Assembly: GCF_004145845.1 (NCBI RefSeq)
Contig: NZ_SELP01000007.1
Location: 1 to 64,000, forward strand
From: Loktanella sp. IMCC34160
GTDB lineage: Bacteria > Pseudomonadota > Alphaproteobacteria > Rhodobacterales > Rhodobacteraceae
Direction: 5' to 3'
DNA length: 64,000 bases
Position numbers and translations under genes: made by a program. Of this stretch, positions 9,047 to 17,806 are shown one piece after another. The notes beneath the pieces are model-generated. The model was not told the DNA's origin. It saw nothing but the letters and a program-made list of their open reading frames with translations, and made no database searches. Position 1 is the first letter of the stretch, and every line of letters starts with the position of its first letter.

Positions 9047-9720
9047 GGCCCCATCCTGATCCCGACCCCATGCACCGTCTCGATCGCATCATGGCATCCC
9101 GCCTGCGCCAGCTTGGCCCGCAGGTTGCGCAGATGGCTGTCCAATGTCCTGTCCGACACTTGCACGTTTGTCCCATAGACCTGATCGACCAACCTGGGTC
9201 GTGACGTCACCCTGTCCGGGCTGGCCATCAGCAGGGCGATCAACTCCATCTCTCTTGCGGTCAGGGGGATCGTCTCGGACCCGACCACCGCAAGATGCCT
9301 GTCCGGGTCAACGGTCAATACCCCATGGCGGAACTGCGCAGTTGAAGCAGCTGATGGACCGCTTCGTTTCAGGATGGCCCTGATCCGTGCCACCAGTTCG
9401 CGCGGTGAAAACGGTTTGCTGACATAGTCGTCGGCCCCCAGTTCCAGTCCGACAATGCGATCCACTTCATCGGAATGGGCGGTCAGGAACAGGATAGGAA
9501 TATCCGCGGTTTTCCGGATTTCGCGGCACACATCTAGCCCGTCTCGTTCGGGCAATCCGATATCAAGAACGATCAGGTCAGGACGTTCCGATAGGGCGGT
9601 ATCAAGCCCGCGTTGTCCGTCTGCGGCCTCCTTCACGGTATAGCCGGCCCGCGACAGTGCAATGCGAACGACATCCCGGATCTGCGGGTCGTCTTCGACG
9701 ATCAGGATGTGATGGCTCAT
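9031..9720 (-). CDS. OmpR/PhoB-family response regulator
   Basis: 229 residues. The receiver domain has acidic pocket EDD (9-11), phospho-acceptor Asp53 in VLDIGLPERDG, switch Thr in FLTAHS, and Lys in YVSKPFSPREL. The C-terminal half is a winged-helix Trans_reg_C domain (LTAREMELIALLMASP, then RTLDSHLRNLRAKL). It is the cognate partner of the kinase encoded immediately downstream. Its start overlaps the stop of the DUF4173 gene by 4 nt, so all three proteins are probably made in linked amounts. Confidence 0.95.
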   Translation of the reverse strand: MSHHILIVEDDPQIRDVVRIALSRAGYTVKEAADGQRGLDTALSERPDLIVLDIGLPERDGLDVCREIRKTADIPILFLTAHSDEVDRIVGLELGADDYVSKPFSPRELVARIRAILKRSGPSAASTAQFRHGVLTVDPDRHLAVVGSETIPLTAREMELIALLMASPDRVTSRPRLVDQVYGTNVQVSDRTLDSHLRNLRAKLAQAGCHDAIETVHGVGIRMGPCRGA

Positions 9721-11243
9721 TGCTGGTCATGTCCCTGCGCTGCGATCCCGGCCAAGGTAGATCGCAAGCGCCAGTTGCGGTAGCCCCATTCCCGCCAATC
9801 CCTTGGCAGCGGAGCAGTGGCGCGGGTCATCCAGTCTGCACGGCAGAAGGTCGCCGCCTTTTCGGATTCCCATCGGCGGATCGCGGGAAGCGCGTCCGGG
9901 CCAAGCCCGCAGATGTAGCCACGGTCGATCATATGGTCCTTCTGGTGCGTCAGGTTATGACTTGCAACCAATCCACCAAGGCTGACGAAGCAGACAAGGT
10001 AAAGGGAAAGGGCAGACACCGCCGCCGATCGCAAGATCAGCCAGCCCGGCCCGTGACCCTTCCAAAGCTGCCACAGCATCAGGCACAGGCCCACCATGAC
10101 CAGCACCAGCCAGATTGCCGCTGCGATCCGCCACCGGGTCAACCCGAACGCGCCGACATAAAGGTCAAGCCGCATCAACGTAGAGGCAACAAGGACCACC
10201 GTCTGAGCCAGCCAAAGGTAAAGCAATCGTTTGAGTGTTGGGTGCCCCGCAAGATGGGGTTGCACCAGAAGGCTGAACCCACCGGCAAGCAGTGCGACGA
10301 CCAGAAGCGGGTAGGCCCCGCGATGGGCATAGGCCGCATAGCTCATCCCGTCCGGGAGCGCCGCGCCGCCCCAAAGATAGGCCCCGTCCGACACCGATTG
10401 AATGGCGAAAAGCAGATTGAAGATCACCAGACCCCGGAGCAGAGATCGGGCATTGAGCCCCGGGAACCGACCCCGTGCGATCGTCCGCTCTGGCCCGGCT
10501 AGGATCAGCCGTTCCCGAAACGCGGGAAGTCGAAGGATGGGCCAAATGCACCACGCAAGCCCAACCCAGACAAGAAGCCTTGCACCGTCAATCGACGCCA
10601 TATCCCAATTGACGAGATAGGAGAGGATCCGATCAATCAGCGGGTTTGCGACCGCGAACAGCGTTATGAAAACAGCGCCCAGTCCAAGCGGAAGTAGCCA
10701 GTCGCCGACGCCGCGCCAGATCCGGCGCATGTACTGGTTCTTGCGCGACAAAAGACTGGGCAGCGCGCTGATATCGTCCACATTCTGGACAACAGCGCGC
10801 AAGGGCAACCGAAGCCCCGTGCGCAGCGACTCTGCGGCCCCGGGGGCGGTCTTGGGGTAACACAGGCAAACCAGAAACTGACCCAGTCCCATCGCCAGAA
10901 ACATGACCGAAAGAAACTGGACCTGCACAATCGCCGGAATCAGCAGGAAAAGCAGCACGCCCCAAGCCCGGATCAGGTTGGCGCGCGACATCTGGCGGCC
11001 AACGGACCATTGCGCGGCGGCGGCGACGGCAATTGTCAACGGGATGAGCGACAGGCCAGGGATCACCTGCCATAGCAACTGATCAGCCAACAGGATCAAC
11101 GCGGCCAGCAGGCCCGCACGACGGCCCCCCGCCATGCTCTTGCCCCGAGGCCGCGCAGCCGATCCCCGCGTGGCATCCGGCGTCATCCACCAAGCATCCT
11201 TTGCCAACCCCGGCGGGACACCCCGAACCAGAAATGTCTTCAT
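9717..11243 (-). CDS. DUF4173-type polytopic membrane protein, co-transcribed with a two-component system
   Basis: 508 residues from the ATG at 11243, preceded by GGGAG. The frame is open for another 160 codons upstream, but that part has no protein-like composition. After a basic N-terminus there are about ten or more hydrophobic segments, with conserved-looking blocks DRILSYLVNWD and GLAWCIWPILRLPAFRE. I assign it to the DUF4153/DUF4173 group, whose function is unknown. The 4-nt overlap with the regulator suggests it is a membrane accessory or sensor component of this two-component system, analogous in position (not sequence) to CreD with CreBC; that is inference. Confidence 0.7.
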   Translation of the reverse strand: MKTFLVRGVPPGLAKDAWWMTPDATRGSAARPRGKSMAGGRRAGLLAALILLADQLLWQVIPGLSLIPLTIAVAAAAQWSVGRQMSRANLIRAWGVLLFLLIPAIVQVQFLSVMFLAMGLGQFLVCLCYPKTAPGAAESLRTGLRLPLRAVVQNVDDISALPSLLSRKNQYMRRIWRGVGDWLLPLGLGAVFITLFAVANPLIDRILSYLVNWDMASIDGARLLVWVGLAWCIWPILRLPAFRERLILAGPERTIARGRFPGLNARSLLRGLVIFNLLFAIQSVSDGAYLWGGAALPDGMSYAAYAHRGAYPLLVVALLAGGFSLLVQPHLAGHPTLKRLLYLWLAQTVVLVASTLMRLDLYVGAFGLTRWRIAAAIWLVLVMVGLCLMLWQLWKGHGPGWLILRSAAVSALSLYLVCFVSLGGLVASHNLTHQKDHMIDRGYICGLGPDALPAIRRWESEKAATFCRADWMTRATAPLPRDWREWGYRNWRLRSTLAGIAAQGHDQQ

Positions 11244-11620
11244 CACGAACTCCCATAACAACTGCTCCGTCTGGGTGTAGCTGTGTGTCGTGCAGGACAG
11301 GAGAAGGGTGATGTGCAGTTCCCGTGCAGAGGGGGCGGCGTCCCAAACCGTCAACACGAAACCCGAGGTAATGAGGTGTGGAACTGGTTGCGGTGCACCG
11401 CCGCTGGCTCGCCAATTGGCGGCGTAGCGCGGCAGATAGTAAAGCGTTCGAAATGAATCGGGTAACACCCGATCCTTCACTGCGGCGAGCAGGCGATTTT
11501 CGCTTGAGACCGGCTCAGGAAGCCAGCGCTGCGCCTCGCTGTTGCAACGCCGAGCCCGTAAAAGCGGACGCCGGGCAGCGTCGAAATGGCAGCATTGACG
11601 TCGTTCGTGCCGACACGGTC
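11244..11620. other. Gene-free stretch
   Basis: 377 bp between the DUF4173 start and the end of the DUF1835-like gene. The minus-strand frame stays open through it, but I recognise no protein family, repeat or RNA. It should contain the promoter of the DUF4173 operon. Confidence 0.4.
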
Positions 11621-12517
11621 CTACAGACCTTGAACCGAATATCTTTCTCTGGCCGCCTTCCCGCTTTCGGTGATCTGCACCGAACAACTTCGCATTCTCC
11701 GACGATCCCCTTCGAGCCTGAACCATGGGGCGGAGGTTTCATCGCAAAGCTCAACCAGCCTTTTGAACAACACGTGGTCGCCGATGCGATCATTCGGTGG
11801 TTCACCCTTGGCCATCGCATTTCCAACTGTATAGGCGGCATTCTTCATCTCTTCGGTGCCCGCTCCCAGCAAAGAGCGCTCGATTGATCCCAATCCACCA
11901 TTGAACCGCGGGAACCTTAACAAATAGGCTGAAAGCGCCTTAGCCATTGGCGTGGACGGGGCATTCACTTCGATGAGTCCGCTTATTGCTTCACCGGAAC
12001 CTGCAGAAATCGCTTTCCATGCGTCTTTGAAGTACTCGGGGTCGAAAGACTCCGCCGTGTTCGAGCAATACAAGTCTTCGAGCTCTTCAACTCTCAGGAC
12101 GCCAAGGCCCCATTTCACCTGTTTGCCACCGAAGTATCTTACCGAGATGCCAGATGTATTGATTTCCTCGGCCGTCATCAGATGCAGGACCACCGTGGCA
12201 TAGAAGAAGTCCTGAACGCTATCCGAGATCCAAATCTCGGCGTTCTGCGACGAAATGACTTCGTTGACCATCAAGTCGTATTCATCCTTGAGGTCGAACG
12301 CGTGAATTATGTCGGTGTCATACGGATCAAACGACCTCCAGAACTCGCGCCGTTTCGCGACGAAGTCGTGGCCCGTGCCACGATATGCAAGCGGCCCGTG
12401 TGAGTAGTCATCATAAGATGCGATGACACGTGTTTGCCAATCTGGTCGGATCTTTCGAAACAACTGGCGAATTGTGCCACCCGCGCTAAGGGATTGGGTT
12501 AGAATAACATTTTTCAT
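11621..12517 (-). CDS. DUF1835-like protein
   Basis: 298 residues from the ATG at 12517; a TTG nine codons earlier is possible, and neither has a strong ribosome site. The N-terminus resembles DUF1835: a Rossmann-like first strand (KNVILTQSLSAGG), then SYDDYSHGPLAYRG and a REFWRSF segment. The C-terminal part (GDHVLFKRLVELCDE, then PWFRLEGDRRRMRS) is compatible with the DUF3658 partner domain. No function is established for the family. Base composition is visibly more AT-rich than the flanking genes, which hints at acquisition. It is not obviously in an operon. Confidence 0.6.
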   Translation of the reverse strand: MKNVILTQSLSAGGTIRQLFRKIRPDWQTRVIASYDDYSHGPLAYRGTGHDFVAKRREFWRSFDPYDTDIIHAFDLKDEYDLMVNEVISSQNAEIWISDSVQDFFYATVVLHLMTAEEINTSGISVRYFGGKQVKWGLGVLRVEELEDLYCSNTAESFDPEYFKDAWKAISAGSGEAISGLIEVNAPSTPMAKALSAYLLRFPRFNGGLGSIERSLLGAGTEEMKNAAYTVGNAMAKGEPPNDRIGDHVLFKRLVELCDETSAPWFRLEGDRRRMRSCSVQITESGKAARERYSVQGL

Positions 12518-12753
12518 TTCTTGGTCCGAACTATGTCCCGGCAAGCCTTGGACTATACCCTAGCAAACGTTTCCGTCTGGGATCGAGAAGCAACTGCTTC
12601 GTTATGCATTTGAACGACTGCAAACCGGCCTGCGACAGCGGAAATCGAGAAGTGCGCACAGTTCCGCGACGGGCCAGATGACCCAAAGCGCCGGATCTGT
12701 TCCGCACCGCAGGTCTTGGGGTTCAATCGGTCCGAGCTGATCGACGGTCAAGC

Positions 12754-13221
12754 TCAGAACGTGGGCTTGGTGAGCATGAGCCAGATGATCGCAAGCACAG
12801 CTGCGAATGCCGGAAAGCCGAAGGCGAACCACCACCGGTATAGCCGGTGATACGAGGGCGGTAGGGGGGTGCAGGCATCACGCGCCGCGATCGCGAGATT
12901 CCGCATCCTGATTTGCATCCAGACGACTGGGAGCCAAAAGACGCCAACGAAAACATAGAGGCATAGGGACCACGCAACCCAGCCCTCGAAGATCGGCCTG
13001 CCGAAGTGTCGCGCCAAAAGAAAGCCAGAGATCGGTTGCACCGCCGCGGCGGTCGCGGTGAAGATGGTGTCCGCGATCACTACAATCCCGGCAACATGCG
13101 CGATCAGCCTTGGATCATTGCTTCGATTGGACATGACCATGAAAAACGCGATCCCTGCACCGGTCCCGAGCAAGACGGTCGCGCCAATGACATGCAAGAA
13201 ACGCAAGAACTCGTAGGTCAT
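12754..13221 (-). CDS. DUF2269 family membrane protein
   Basis: 155 residues from the ATG at 13221. That ATG sits in an ATGA overlap with the upstream gene's stop and follows GGAGG. Four hydrophobic segments; the start YEFLRFLHVIGATVLLGTGAG and the RHFGRPIFEGWVAWSLCLYV block match the DUF2269 integral membrane family. Function is unknown. The overlap ties it to the SDR-DoxX protein, and membrane partners of this kind commonly travel together in proteobacteria. Confidence 0.75.
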   Translation of the reverse strand: MTYEFLRFLHVIGATVLLGTGAGIAFFMVMSNRSNDPRLIAHVAGIVVIADTIFTATAAAVQPISGFLLARHFGRPIFEGWVAWSLCLYVFVGVFWLPVVWMQIRMRNLAIAARDACTPLPPSYHRLYRWWFAFGFPAFAAVLAIIWLMLTKPTF

Positions 13222-14519
13222 CGTTCCTCCATCGTCATCCAAACCCATGCCGCAAGGGTAATTCCCGGGAGGACCTTAACCATAGGTCCCAGCGGATCGG
13301 CCCACAGGTCGGGTGCGACCAAGGCGCTGCCAATAAGATAGCTACAGGAAAGTCCGATCATTCCAAGCGCCGCATGCTTCACCCATGGCCGCCAGAGGAT
13401 CGCGAGGCCAAGCGCAATATCCGCAAGGGCACCGCCAATAACCGTGGGTCCGCCAACCCAGCTTGGAACGTCTCTTACAGCCAGAACGGCCATTGCACGC
13501 GATGGCGTGACCAGTGTGATTAACCCCGACAGGCACCAGAAGAGCGCCAATGTGCCGATCGCCAGTGGCAGAGCGAAATAGGCCCGCGCAAACAGCCTCT
13601 CCTGCCGGGTCGCCGGGATCTGCGCCAGCGTTTCCCCGAGCGACCTGCAAGGTCGGCCACCTGCATTTTCCCAGGCAGAGGGGTCGCCACGGATGCCGTC
13701 CCTCAACACCTTCAACGCGGTGCTGCGGAAAGGCGAGCGCCAGCCCAGATAGCCGAGCAGGTCGGCCAGCTTTCCAATCGATGTGACAAGAACTCCGGGA
13801 AATCGTGGCCGGAAAATCGGTGAGTCATACCCCTGCCATGATCGGACCTTGGCAAGCAGATCGGGAAACCTGTGCGCCTCATGTTCGGTCAGGTCCGCGA
13901 CAAGACCGGATGGCAGATCACCACGGGCAGCACAAACGACCGCTTCTGCGACATCAGTGACGCTGACCGTTTGGATCCGGCTGTCAGGGAAGATAACAGG
14001 CAAAACCGCAGGCAATGCCGCCGCAGCCCGAAGCAGCGCCGTCCCGCCATAGGCTTCTGTCGAAAGGACGAGCACCGGCCTCAGGATCACCCAATCGGCC
14101 GCAAGCCTCACGATCTCATCCCCGCGCGCCTTGCTTCGCAGGAAGGCGGTTGTGGCATCGGCTGCAGCCCCCGCCGCGGAAATCTGAATGATCCGAATAG
14201 GGAGCCCGGCCGCTGCCTCGATCAGCTTGGCGATAGCAGCGACGTGGATCGCTTCAACATCGTCACGGGCCCCATCCTGAAGCGCGCCCGAGGCGTTCAC
14301 GACGACATCAGCATCTGCGAGCAGCTCCCGCCATTCATCGACGGGGATCGAGGGGATATCGCGGATGACCCAGTTTGCCGTGGCGTCGGCAGTCATCGCA
14401 GAGCGATACGATCTGCCTATTCCGGTGACCTCGAAACCTGCATCCGTCAATTTCCGCATGCAGGCCGAGCCGATCAGCCCATAGCCACCTAAGACGATTG
14501 CTTTGCGCACAGCTGTCAA
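13218..14519 (-). CDS. NAD(P)-binding SDR protein fused to a DoxX-like membrane domain
   Basis: 433 residues. Residues 1 to about 290 form an atypical short-chain dehydrogenase of the NDUFA9/NmrA type: Rossmann motif LGGYGLIG (10-17), then VVNASGALQDG and IQISAAGA; the catalytic YxxxK is not obvious. Residues about 310-433 hold four hydrophobic segments resembling DoxX-like domains. Fusion of these two parts is known in proteobacteria. It probably acts at the cytoplasmic membrane on a quinone- or lipid-linked substrate (inference). It is the first gene of a two-gene operon with the DUF2269 protein. Confidence 0.75.
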   Translation of the reverse strand: MTAVRKAIVLGGYGLIGSACMRKLTDAGFEVTGIGRSYRSAMTADATANWVIRDIPSIPVDEWRELLADADVVVNASGALQDGARDDVEAIHVAAIAKLIEAAAGLPIRIIQISAAGAAADATTAFLRSKARGDEIVRLAADWVILRPVLVLSTEAYGGTALLRAAAALPAVLPVIFPDSRIQTVSVTDVAEAVVCAARGDLPSGLVADLTEHEAHRFPDLLAKVRSWQGYDSPIFRPRFPGVLVTSIGKLADLLGYLGWRSPFRSTALKVLRDGIRGDPSAWENAGGRPCRSLGETLAQIPATRQERLFARAYFALPLAIGTLALFWCLSGLITLVTPSRAMAVLAVRDVPSWVGGPTVIGGALADIALGLAILWRPWVKHAALGMIGLSCSYLIGSALVAPDLWADPLGPMVKVLPGITLAAWVWMTMEER

Positions 14520-14787
14520 CCTTATCAGTTCGACGGAATGATTACCCTCAAGAATCCCCTATCCGCAATGCGCGACCGCAACGTGCCATCGTCGCCCCCG
14601 TTTGTTGCCCGCCGAAGGTGAGGACGTAATGGGAGAGTGGCCGCGGGACAGCCCCTTGTCCAACCGGAGTGCCGGATAAGATTGCCAGCGGCCGCGTTGG
14701 TGAAGCCGCATCGCGGCGTCCAGCCCTGTCGCCAAAGTCCGTATTTTGCTCTTTGCACTGGGGCTGCTCTAGGGGAATGAGACCCGC
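14520..14787. other. Intergenic region upstream of the NrtR-like operon
   Basis: About 270 bp between divergent genes. Apart from the promoter and dyad that follow at 14788-14840, I see no gene, RNA or repeat here. It should also hold the promoter of the SDR-DoxX operon. Confidence 0.4.
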
Positions 14788-14814
14788 TTGACAGGCGAGT
14801 ATGTAATATATAAT
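14788..14814 (+). promoter_or_regulatory. Consensus sigma70 promoter of the NrtR-SPFH-NADK-like operon
   Basis: Perfect TTGACA (14788-14793) and perfect TATAAT (14809-14814), separated by 15 bp, 28 bp before the start codon. Both hexamers are full consensus, rare in this GC-rich genome; the short spacer may keep activity in check. The predicted start point falls inside the dyad at 14803-14840. Confidence 0.75.
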
Positions 14815-14840
14815 TAGGTAATTACTAATATGGATATTAC
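14803..14840 (+). promoter_or_regulatory. Concentric dyad: candidate operator for the NrtR-like regulator
   Basis: The inner palindrome GTAATTAC (14818-14825) and the outer arms GTAATAT (14803-14809) and ATATTAC (14834-14840) share one symmetry centre at 14821.5. ATTA/TAAT half-sites also flank the core. The dyad overlaps the -10 hexamer and the expected transcription start, a position suited to repression. AT-rich dyads are known targets of NrtR-type regulators. Autoregulation by the adjacent gene is inferred. Confidence 0.6.
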
Positions 14841-14842
14841 AG

Positions 14843-15517
14843 ATGTCGAACCTCGAAACCTATCCCAGACCCAGCGTTGCAGTGGACCTAGCGATCATGA
14901 CGGTTGTCGATGGTGCACTGAAGGCCCTGCTCGTCGAGAGGCCGGAGGACAACGTGCCGGGTTGGGCCATGCCAGGCGGATTCGTGTACCTTGACCAATC
15001 GCTTGATCAAACAGTTGCCCGTGTTCTGGCGGAGAAAGTGGGACAGCCGCAGGTCCGCTTTGAGCAACTCGCAACCTACGGGGCCGTTGACCGCGACCCA
15101 AGGGGGCGGGTGATCAGTGTTGTCTACATGGCGCTCTGTCCAGCAGCGGCACTGGCGGGCATGCCTCTCTCCACGATCCGCGTTGCGTGGGAAGGCGTGG
15201 CAGGGGGCGTGGCGGAAGCGGTCCAGAATGGCGCGAGTCTGCCGCTGGCTTTCGATCACGCGGAAATTCTTGGGGATGTCGTCAAGCGGCTTCGAGGCAA
15301 GCTGGACTATTCGCGCATTGGCTTTGCCTTTCTGCCGCAACGTTTCACCCTGCGCGAGGTCCAGGAAGTGCATGAGGCCATCCTGGGGCGGTCACTGAAT
15401 AAACCGCCGTTCCGGCGCAAACTGCTGGATCGCGGGATGATCATCCCAACAGGTGAATTCGAAACCGGCGGGGCCTACCGGCCAGCCGAACTTTATACAC
15501 TGAAGCCAGAGGAGTAG
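14843..15517 (+). CDS. NrtR-like transcription regulator (Nudix domain + winged helix)
   Basis: 224 residues. An N-terminal Nudix fold (about 10-140, start PRPSVAVDLAIMTVVDG) is followed by a C-terminal winged helix (FTLREVQEVHEAILGRSLNK, then FRRKLLDRG), the architecture of NrtR regulators of NAD metabolism. The Nudix box (about 45-67) is degenerate: the REUxEE core is replaced by RVLAEK. So it probably binds an ADP-ribose-like nucleotide without hydrolysing it, as described for NrtR. It opens an operon with an SPFH protein and an NAD-kinase-like protein, which supports an NAD(P)-related signal. The ribosome site is weak. Confidence 0.85.
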   Translation: MSNLETYPRPSVAVDLAIMTVVDGALKALLVERPEDNVPGWAMPGGFVYLDQSLDQTVARVLAEKVGQPQVRFEQLATYGAVDRDPRGRVISVVYMALCPAAALAGMPLSTIRVAWEGVAGGVAEAVQNGASLPLAFDHAEILGDVVKRLRGKLDYSRIGFAFLPQRFTLREVQEVHEAILGRSLNKPPFRRKLLDRGMIIPTGEFETGGAYRPAELYTLKPEE

Positions 15518-15521
15518 AGCG

Positions 15522-16541
15522 ATGGCACAGATCAAACGCTACATCATCGCTAACCAATTGCGGGCCGAAGCCTCGCAGCACATCCAATATTTCCGCAAAG
15601 GGGTCTTGAAGAAATCCGGTCGGGGCCTGTCCTTCTGGTTCGACCCGACCGGGGCGTCTCTGGCAGAAGTTCCGATGAATGACCGGGAACTGATCTTCAT
15701 GATCAAGGGGCAGTCCTCGGATTATCAGGACCTGGCGGTGCAGGGTAGCGTCATCTGGCGGGTGGCCGATGCGGACAAGATCGCAAACCGGATCGACTTC
15801 GGGATCGATGTCAACAAGGGCGTGCAGCTTGGCAAGCCCGAGGATCAGATCAAGTCTGTCCTGACGGGTCTCGTGCGCGCGTTCGCAGACGCCTATCTGA
15901 AGAATAAAAGCGTGCGAGAACTTCTGGAGGCAGGCTTGTCGCCCGTTCAGGCGGCCATTGCGGATGGCTTTGGGGCTGATCCGACAGTGTCCGGCATGGG
16001 GCTAGAGGTCGTCAGTATCCGGGTCTCTGCCCTGACCCCAAGCGCCGAACTTTCGCGGGCGCTGCAGGCCCCAACCTTTGAAAGTCTGCAGCAAAAAGCG
16101 GACGAGGCAACCTTTGCCCGGCGAGCGCTTGCGGTAGATAAGGAACGTGCGATTGCTGAAAACGAACTGCAAAACCAGATCGCACTGGCGGCGCGGCGCA
16201 AGGATCTGATTGCGCGCGAAGACGCGAACGCCCGGTCAGAGGCTGAAGCGCAGGCCGCCGCCCGGCGGATCTCCATCGAGGCCGAAAGCAAGGCCAAGAT
16301 CATCAGTGCTGAGGCTGAGGCCAAGCGCATCCGCGCTGTCGAACAGGCCGCAGCTGACATGGAAAGGGCGCGGATGGAGGCTATCGCCGATGTGCCGCCT
16401 GCTGTCCTCTTTGCCCTCGCGGCGCAGCAGTTCGCAGGTAAGCTGGAACGGATCGACAGCCTGAACGTGAGCCCCGATATGCTGGCCGGGCTTGCCCAAC
16501 AGGCAAGGGCTCTATTGGCGGCCCAAAGCGCGGAGAAATGA
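15522..16541 (+). CDS. SPFH/band-7 domain protein without membrane anchor
   Basis: 339 residues. A band-7 fold occupies about residues 10-210 (GRGLSFWFDPTGASLAEVPMND; ALTPSAELSRALQAPTFESLQQKADE). A long charged, alanine-rich coiled coil follows (about 200-290), and the C-terminus (PAVLFALAAQQFAGKLERI) is typical of flotillin/stomatin oligomers. Unlike most family members there is no N-terminal hydrophobic anchor, so it should be cytosolic or peripheral. The ribosome site GAGGAG overlaps the upstream stop (4-bp gap), and the next gene starts 1 bp after its stop. Role unknown; perhaps a ring scaffold for its operon partners. Confidence 0.85.
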   Translation: MAQIKRYIIANQLRAEASQHIQYFRKGVLKKSGRGLSFWFDPTGASLAEVPMNDRELIFMIKGQSSDYQDLAVQGSVIWRVADADKIANRIDFGIDVNKGVQLGKPEDQIKSVLTGLVRAFADAYLKNKSVRELLEAGLSPVQAAIADGFGADPTVSGMGLEVVSIRVSALTPSAELSRALQAPTFESLQQKADEATFARRALAVDKERAIAENELQNQIALAARRKDLIAREDANARSEAEAQAAARRISIEAESKAKIISAEAEAKRIRAVEQAAADMERARMEAIADVPPAVLFALAAQQFAGKLERIDSLNVSPDMLAGLAQQARALLAAQSAEK

Positions 16542-16542
16542 G

Positions 16543-17436
16543 ATGAGCAGCCTGAACCCGCGTGTCGTCCTGGTCAGTCGCGAAAGCGAATACGCTGCGC
16601 TTCTGGCTAAACATGGCACGCGGGGGCAGGCTGCGTTCTTTCTGTCGGCTCGCGGTCAGGATATCGCCGAACCGGAAGCACGGGATGCCTTGCTGTCTGA
16701 TGCGATCCAGTTTGCAAAGGCTTCCATACCCTCGGATTGGTCCTTCGCCCATGTCACACGGGATGATCTGAGTCGCTTTCTTTTCTCGGCCAACGACATT
16801 GTAGTGCCGATTGGCCAGGATGGCCTCGTCGCAAACCTTGCCAAGTACCTTGATGGGCAGCCGGTAATCGGCGTGACCCCTGACCCCTCGGTGTCAGAAG
16901 GTGTCCTGACCCGACACAGTGCCGCCCATTTGCCTGCGCTGTTGAAACGGGTGGCGCATGGCGATGCTGACGTTGAGGCCAGAACGATGGTCGAGGCCCA
17001 GACAGGTGAGGGGCAATCATTGCTCGCCCTCAACGAGCTTTTCATCGGCCACCGATCACATCAATCTGCGCGATATGTCCTGCGGGCTGACGGCGCGGAG
17101 GAATTCCAGTCTTCGTCGGGTGTCATCGTTGCGACGGGGACCGGTCTGACAGGATGGGCCAAGTCAATCATGGCTGCGACGCAGCGCGCCTACAACATTG
17201 CGCCATCCGACCATCGCGCAGCTTTCTTTGCGCGCGAACCCTGGCCAAGCCGCACATCAGGCAATGACATTGCCGCCGGCGAAATCGCACAGGGTAACCA
17301 TCTATCGGTGCTGTCCCGCATCAATGAGGGCGGTGTCATTTTTGCAGACGGAATCGAAGACGACTTTCTATCGTTCGATTGGGGGACAGAGGCAACGATC
17401 CACTTGGCCGAGAGAAAGCTGTCCTTGGTCTTCTAG
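16543..17436 (+). CDS. Divergent NAD-kinase-fold protein
   Basis: 297 residues from the ATG at 16543, with GGAG 7 bp upstream. NAD-kinase landmarks occur in the right order but altered. The GGDG loop reads IGQDG (90-94), after NDIVVP and before PVIGVTPDP. The NE pair is at 164-165 (LNELFIG). The adenine-binding TPTGSTAYS segment reads ATGTGLTGWAKS (187-198). The window also holds a canonical nadK at 38507, so this is not the housekeeping enzyme. It may phosphorylate a different substrate or only bind NAD(H). Co-transcription with an NrtR-like sensor points to NAD(P) homeostasis or signalling (inference). Confidence 0.7.
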   Translation: MSSLNPRVVLVSRESEYAALLAKHGTRGQAAFFLSARGQDIAEPEARDALLSDAIQFAKASIPSDWSFAHVTRDDLSRFLFSANDIVVPIGQDGLVANLAKYLDGQPVIGVTPDPSVSEGVLTRHSAAHLPALLKRVAHGDADVEARTMVEAQTGEGQSLLALNELFIGHRSHQSARYVLRADGAEEFQSSSGVIVATGTGLTGWAKSIMAATQRAYNIAPSDHRAAFFAREPWPSRTSGNDIAAGEIAQGNHLSVLSRINEGGVIFADGIEDDFLSFDWGTEATIHLAERKLSLVF

Positions 17437-17806
17437 TGTCGGAAATAGGATTGCTATGCCCCAAATCCGCCCCGGAAATAAATTCTACTCACGCGCTCCT
17501 CAAAAAAGAAGAGTTCCCGCCTACGACCTGATTTTGCGATTGCGGCGAATGTAGACAATGCAAGCTGCGCTCGCCCCATGGCGTGGGCAATAACAGGTTT
17601 GGGCCAGCAGACGTCTAGATCGCAATAGGCGCATATTCGATGAAGGCGCTGAAACCGAACGGAATTGTGCCCAAGGCGCCTGATTACATCGCGACTCTTC
17701 TGCGGTGTTGAGGTCTGTGGCCGCTTTTCCCGTCGAGACTGGCGCCGGAGGAGCAAGCCTTTTCCAATCGGATCGGGCGGCTGCCATCGGCAACTGGGAA
17801 CGACTC
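17437..17806. other. Gene-free stretch between convergent operons
   Basis: 370 bp. No protein family, RNA or clear terminator recognised; open frames here are short and lack ribosome sites. Confidence 0.4.

Noticed and set aside
16543-17436. Housekeeping NAD kinase
   Set aside because: GGDG and TPTGS motifs are altered and a canonical nadK is present at 38507.
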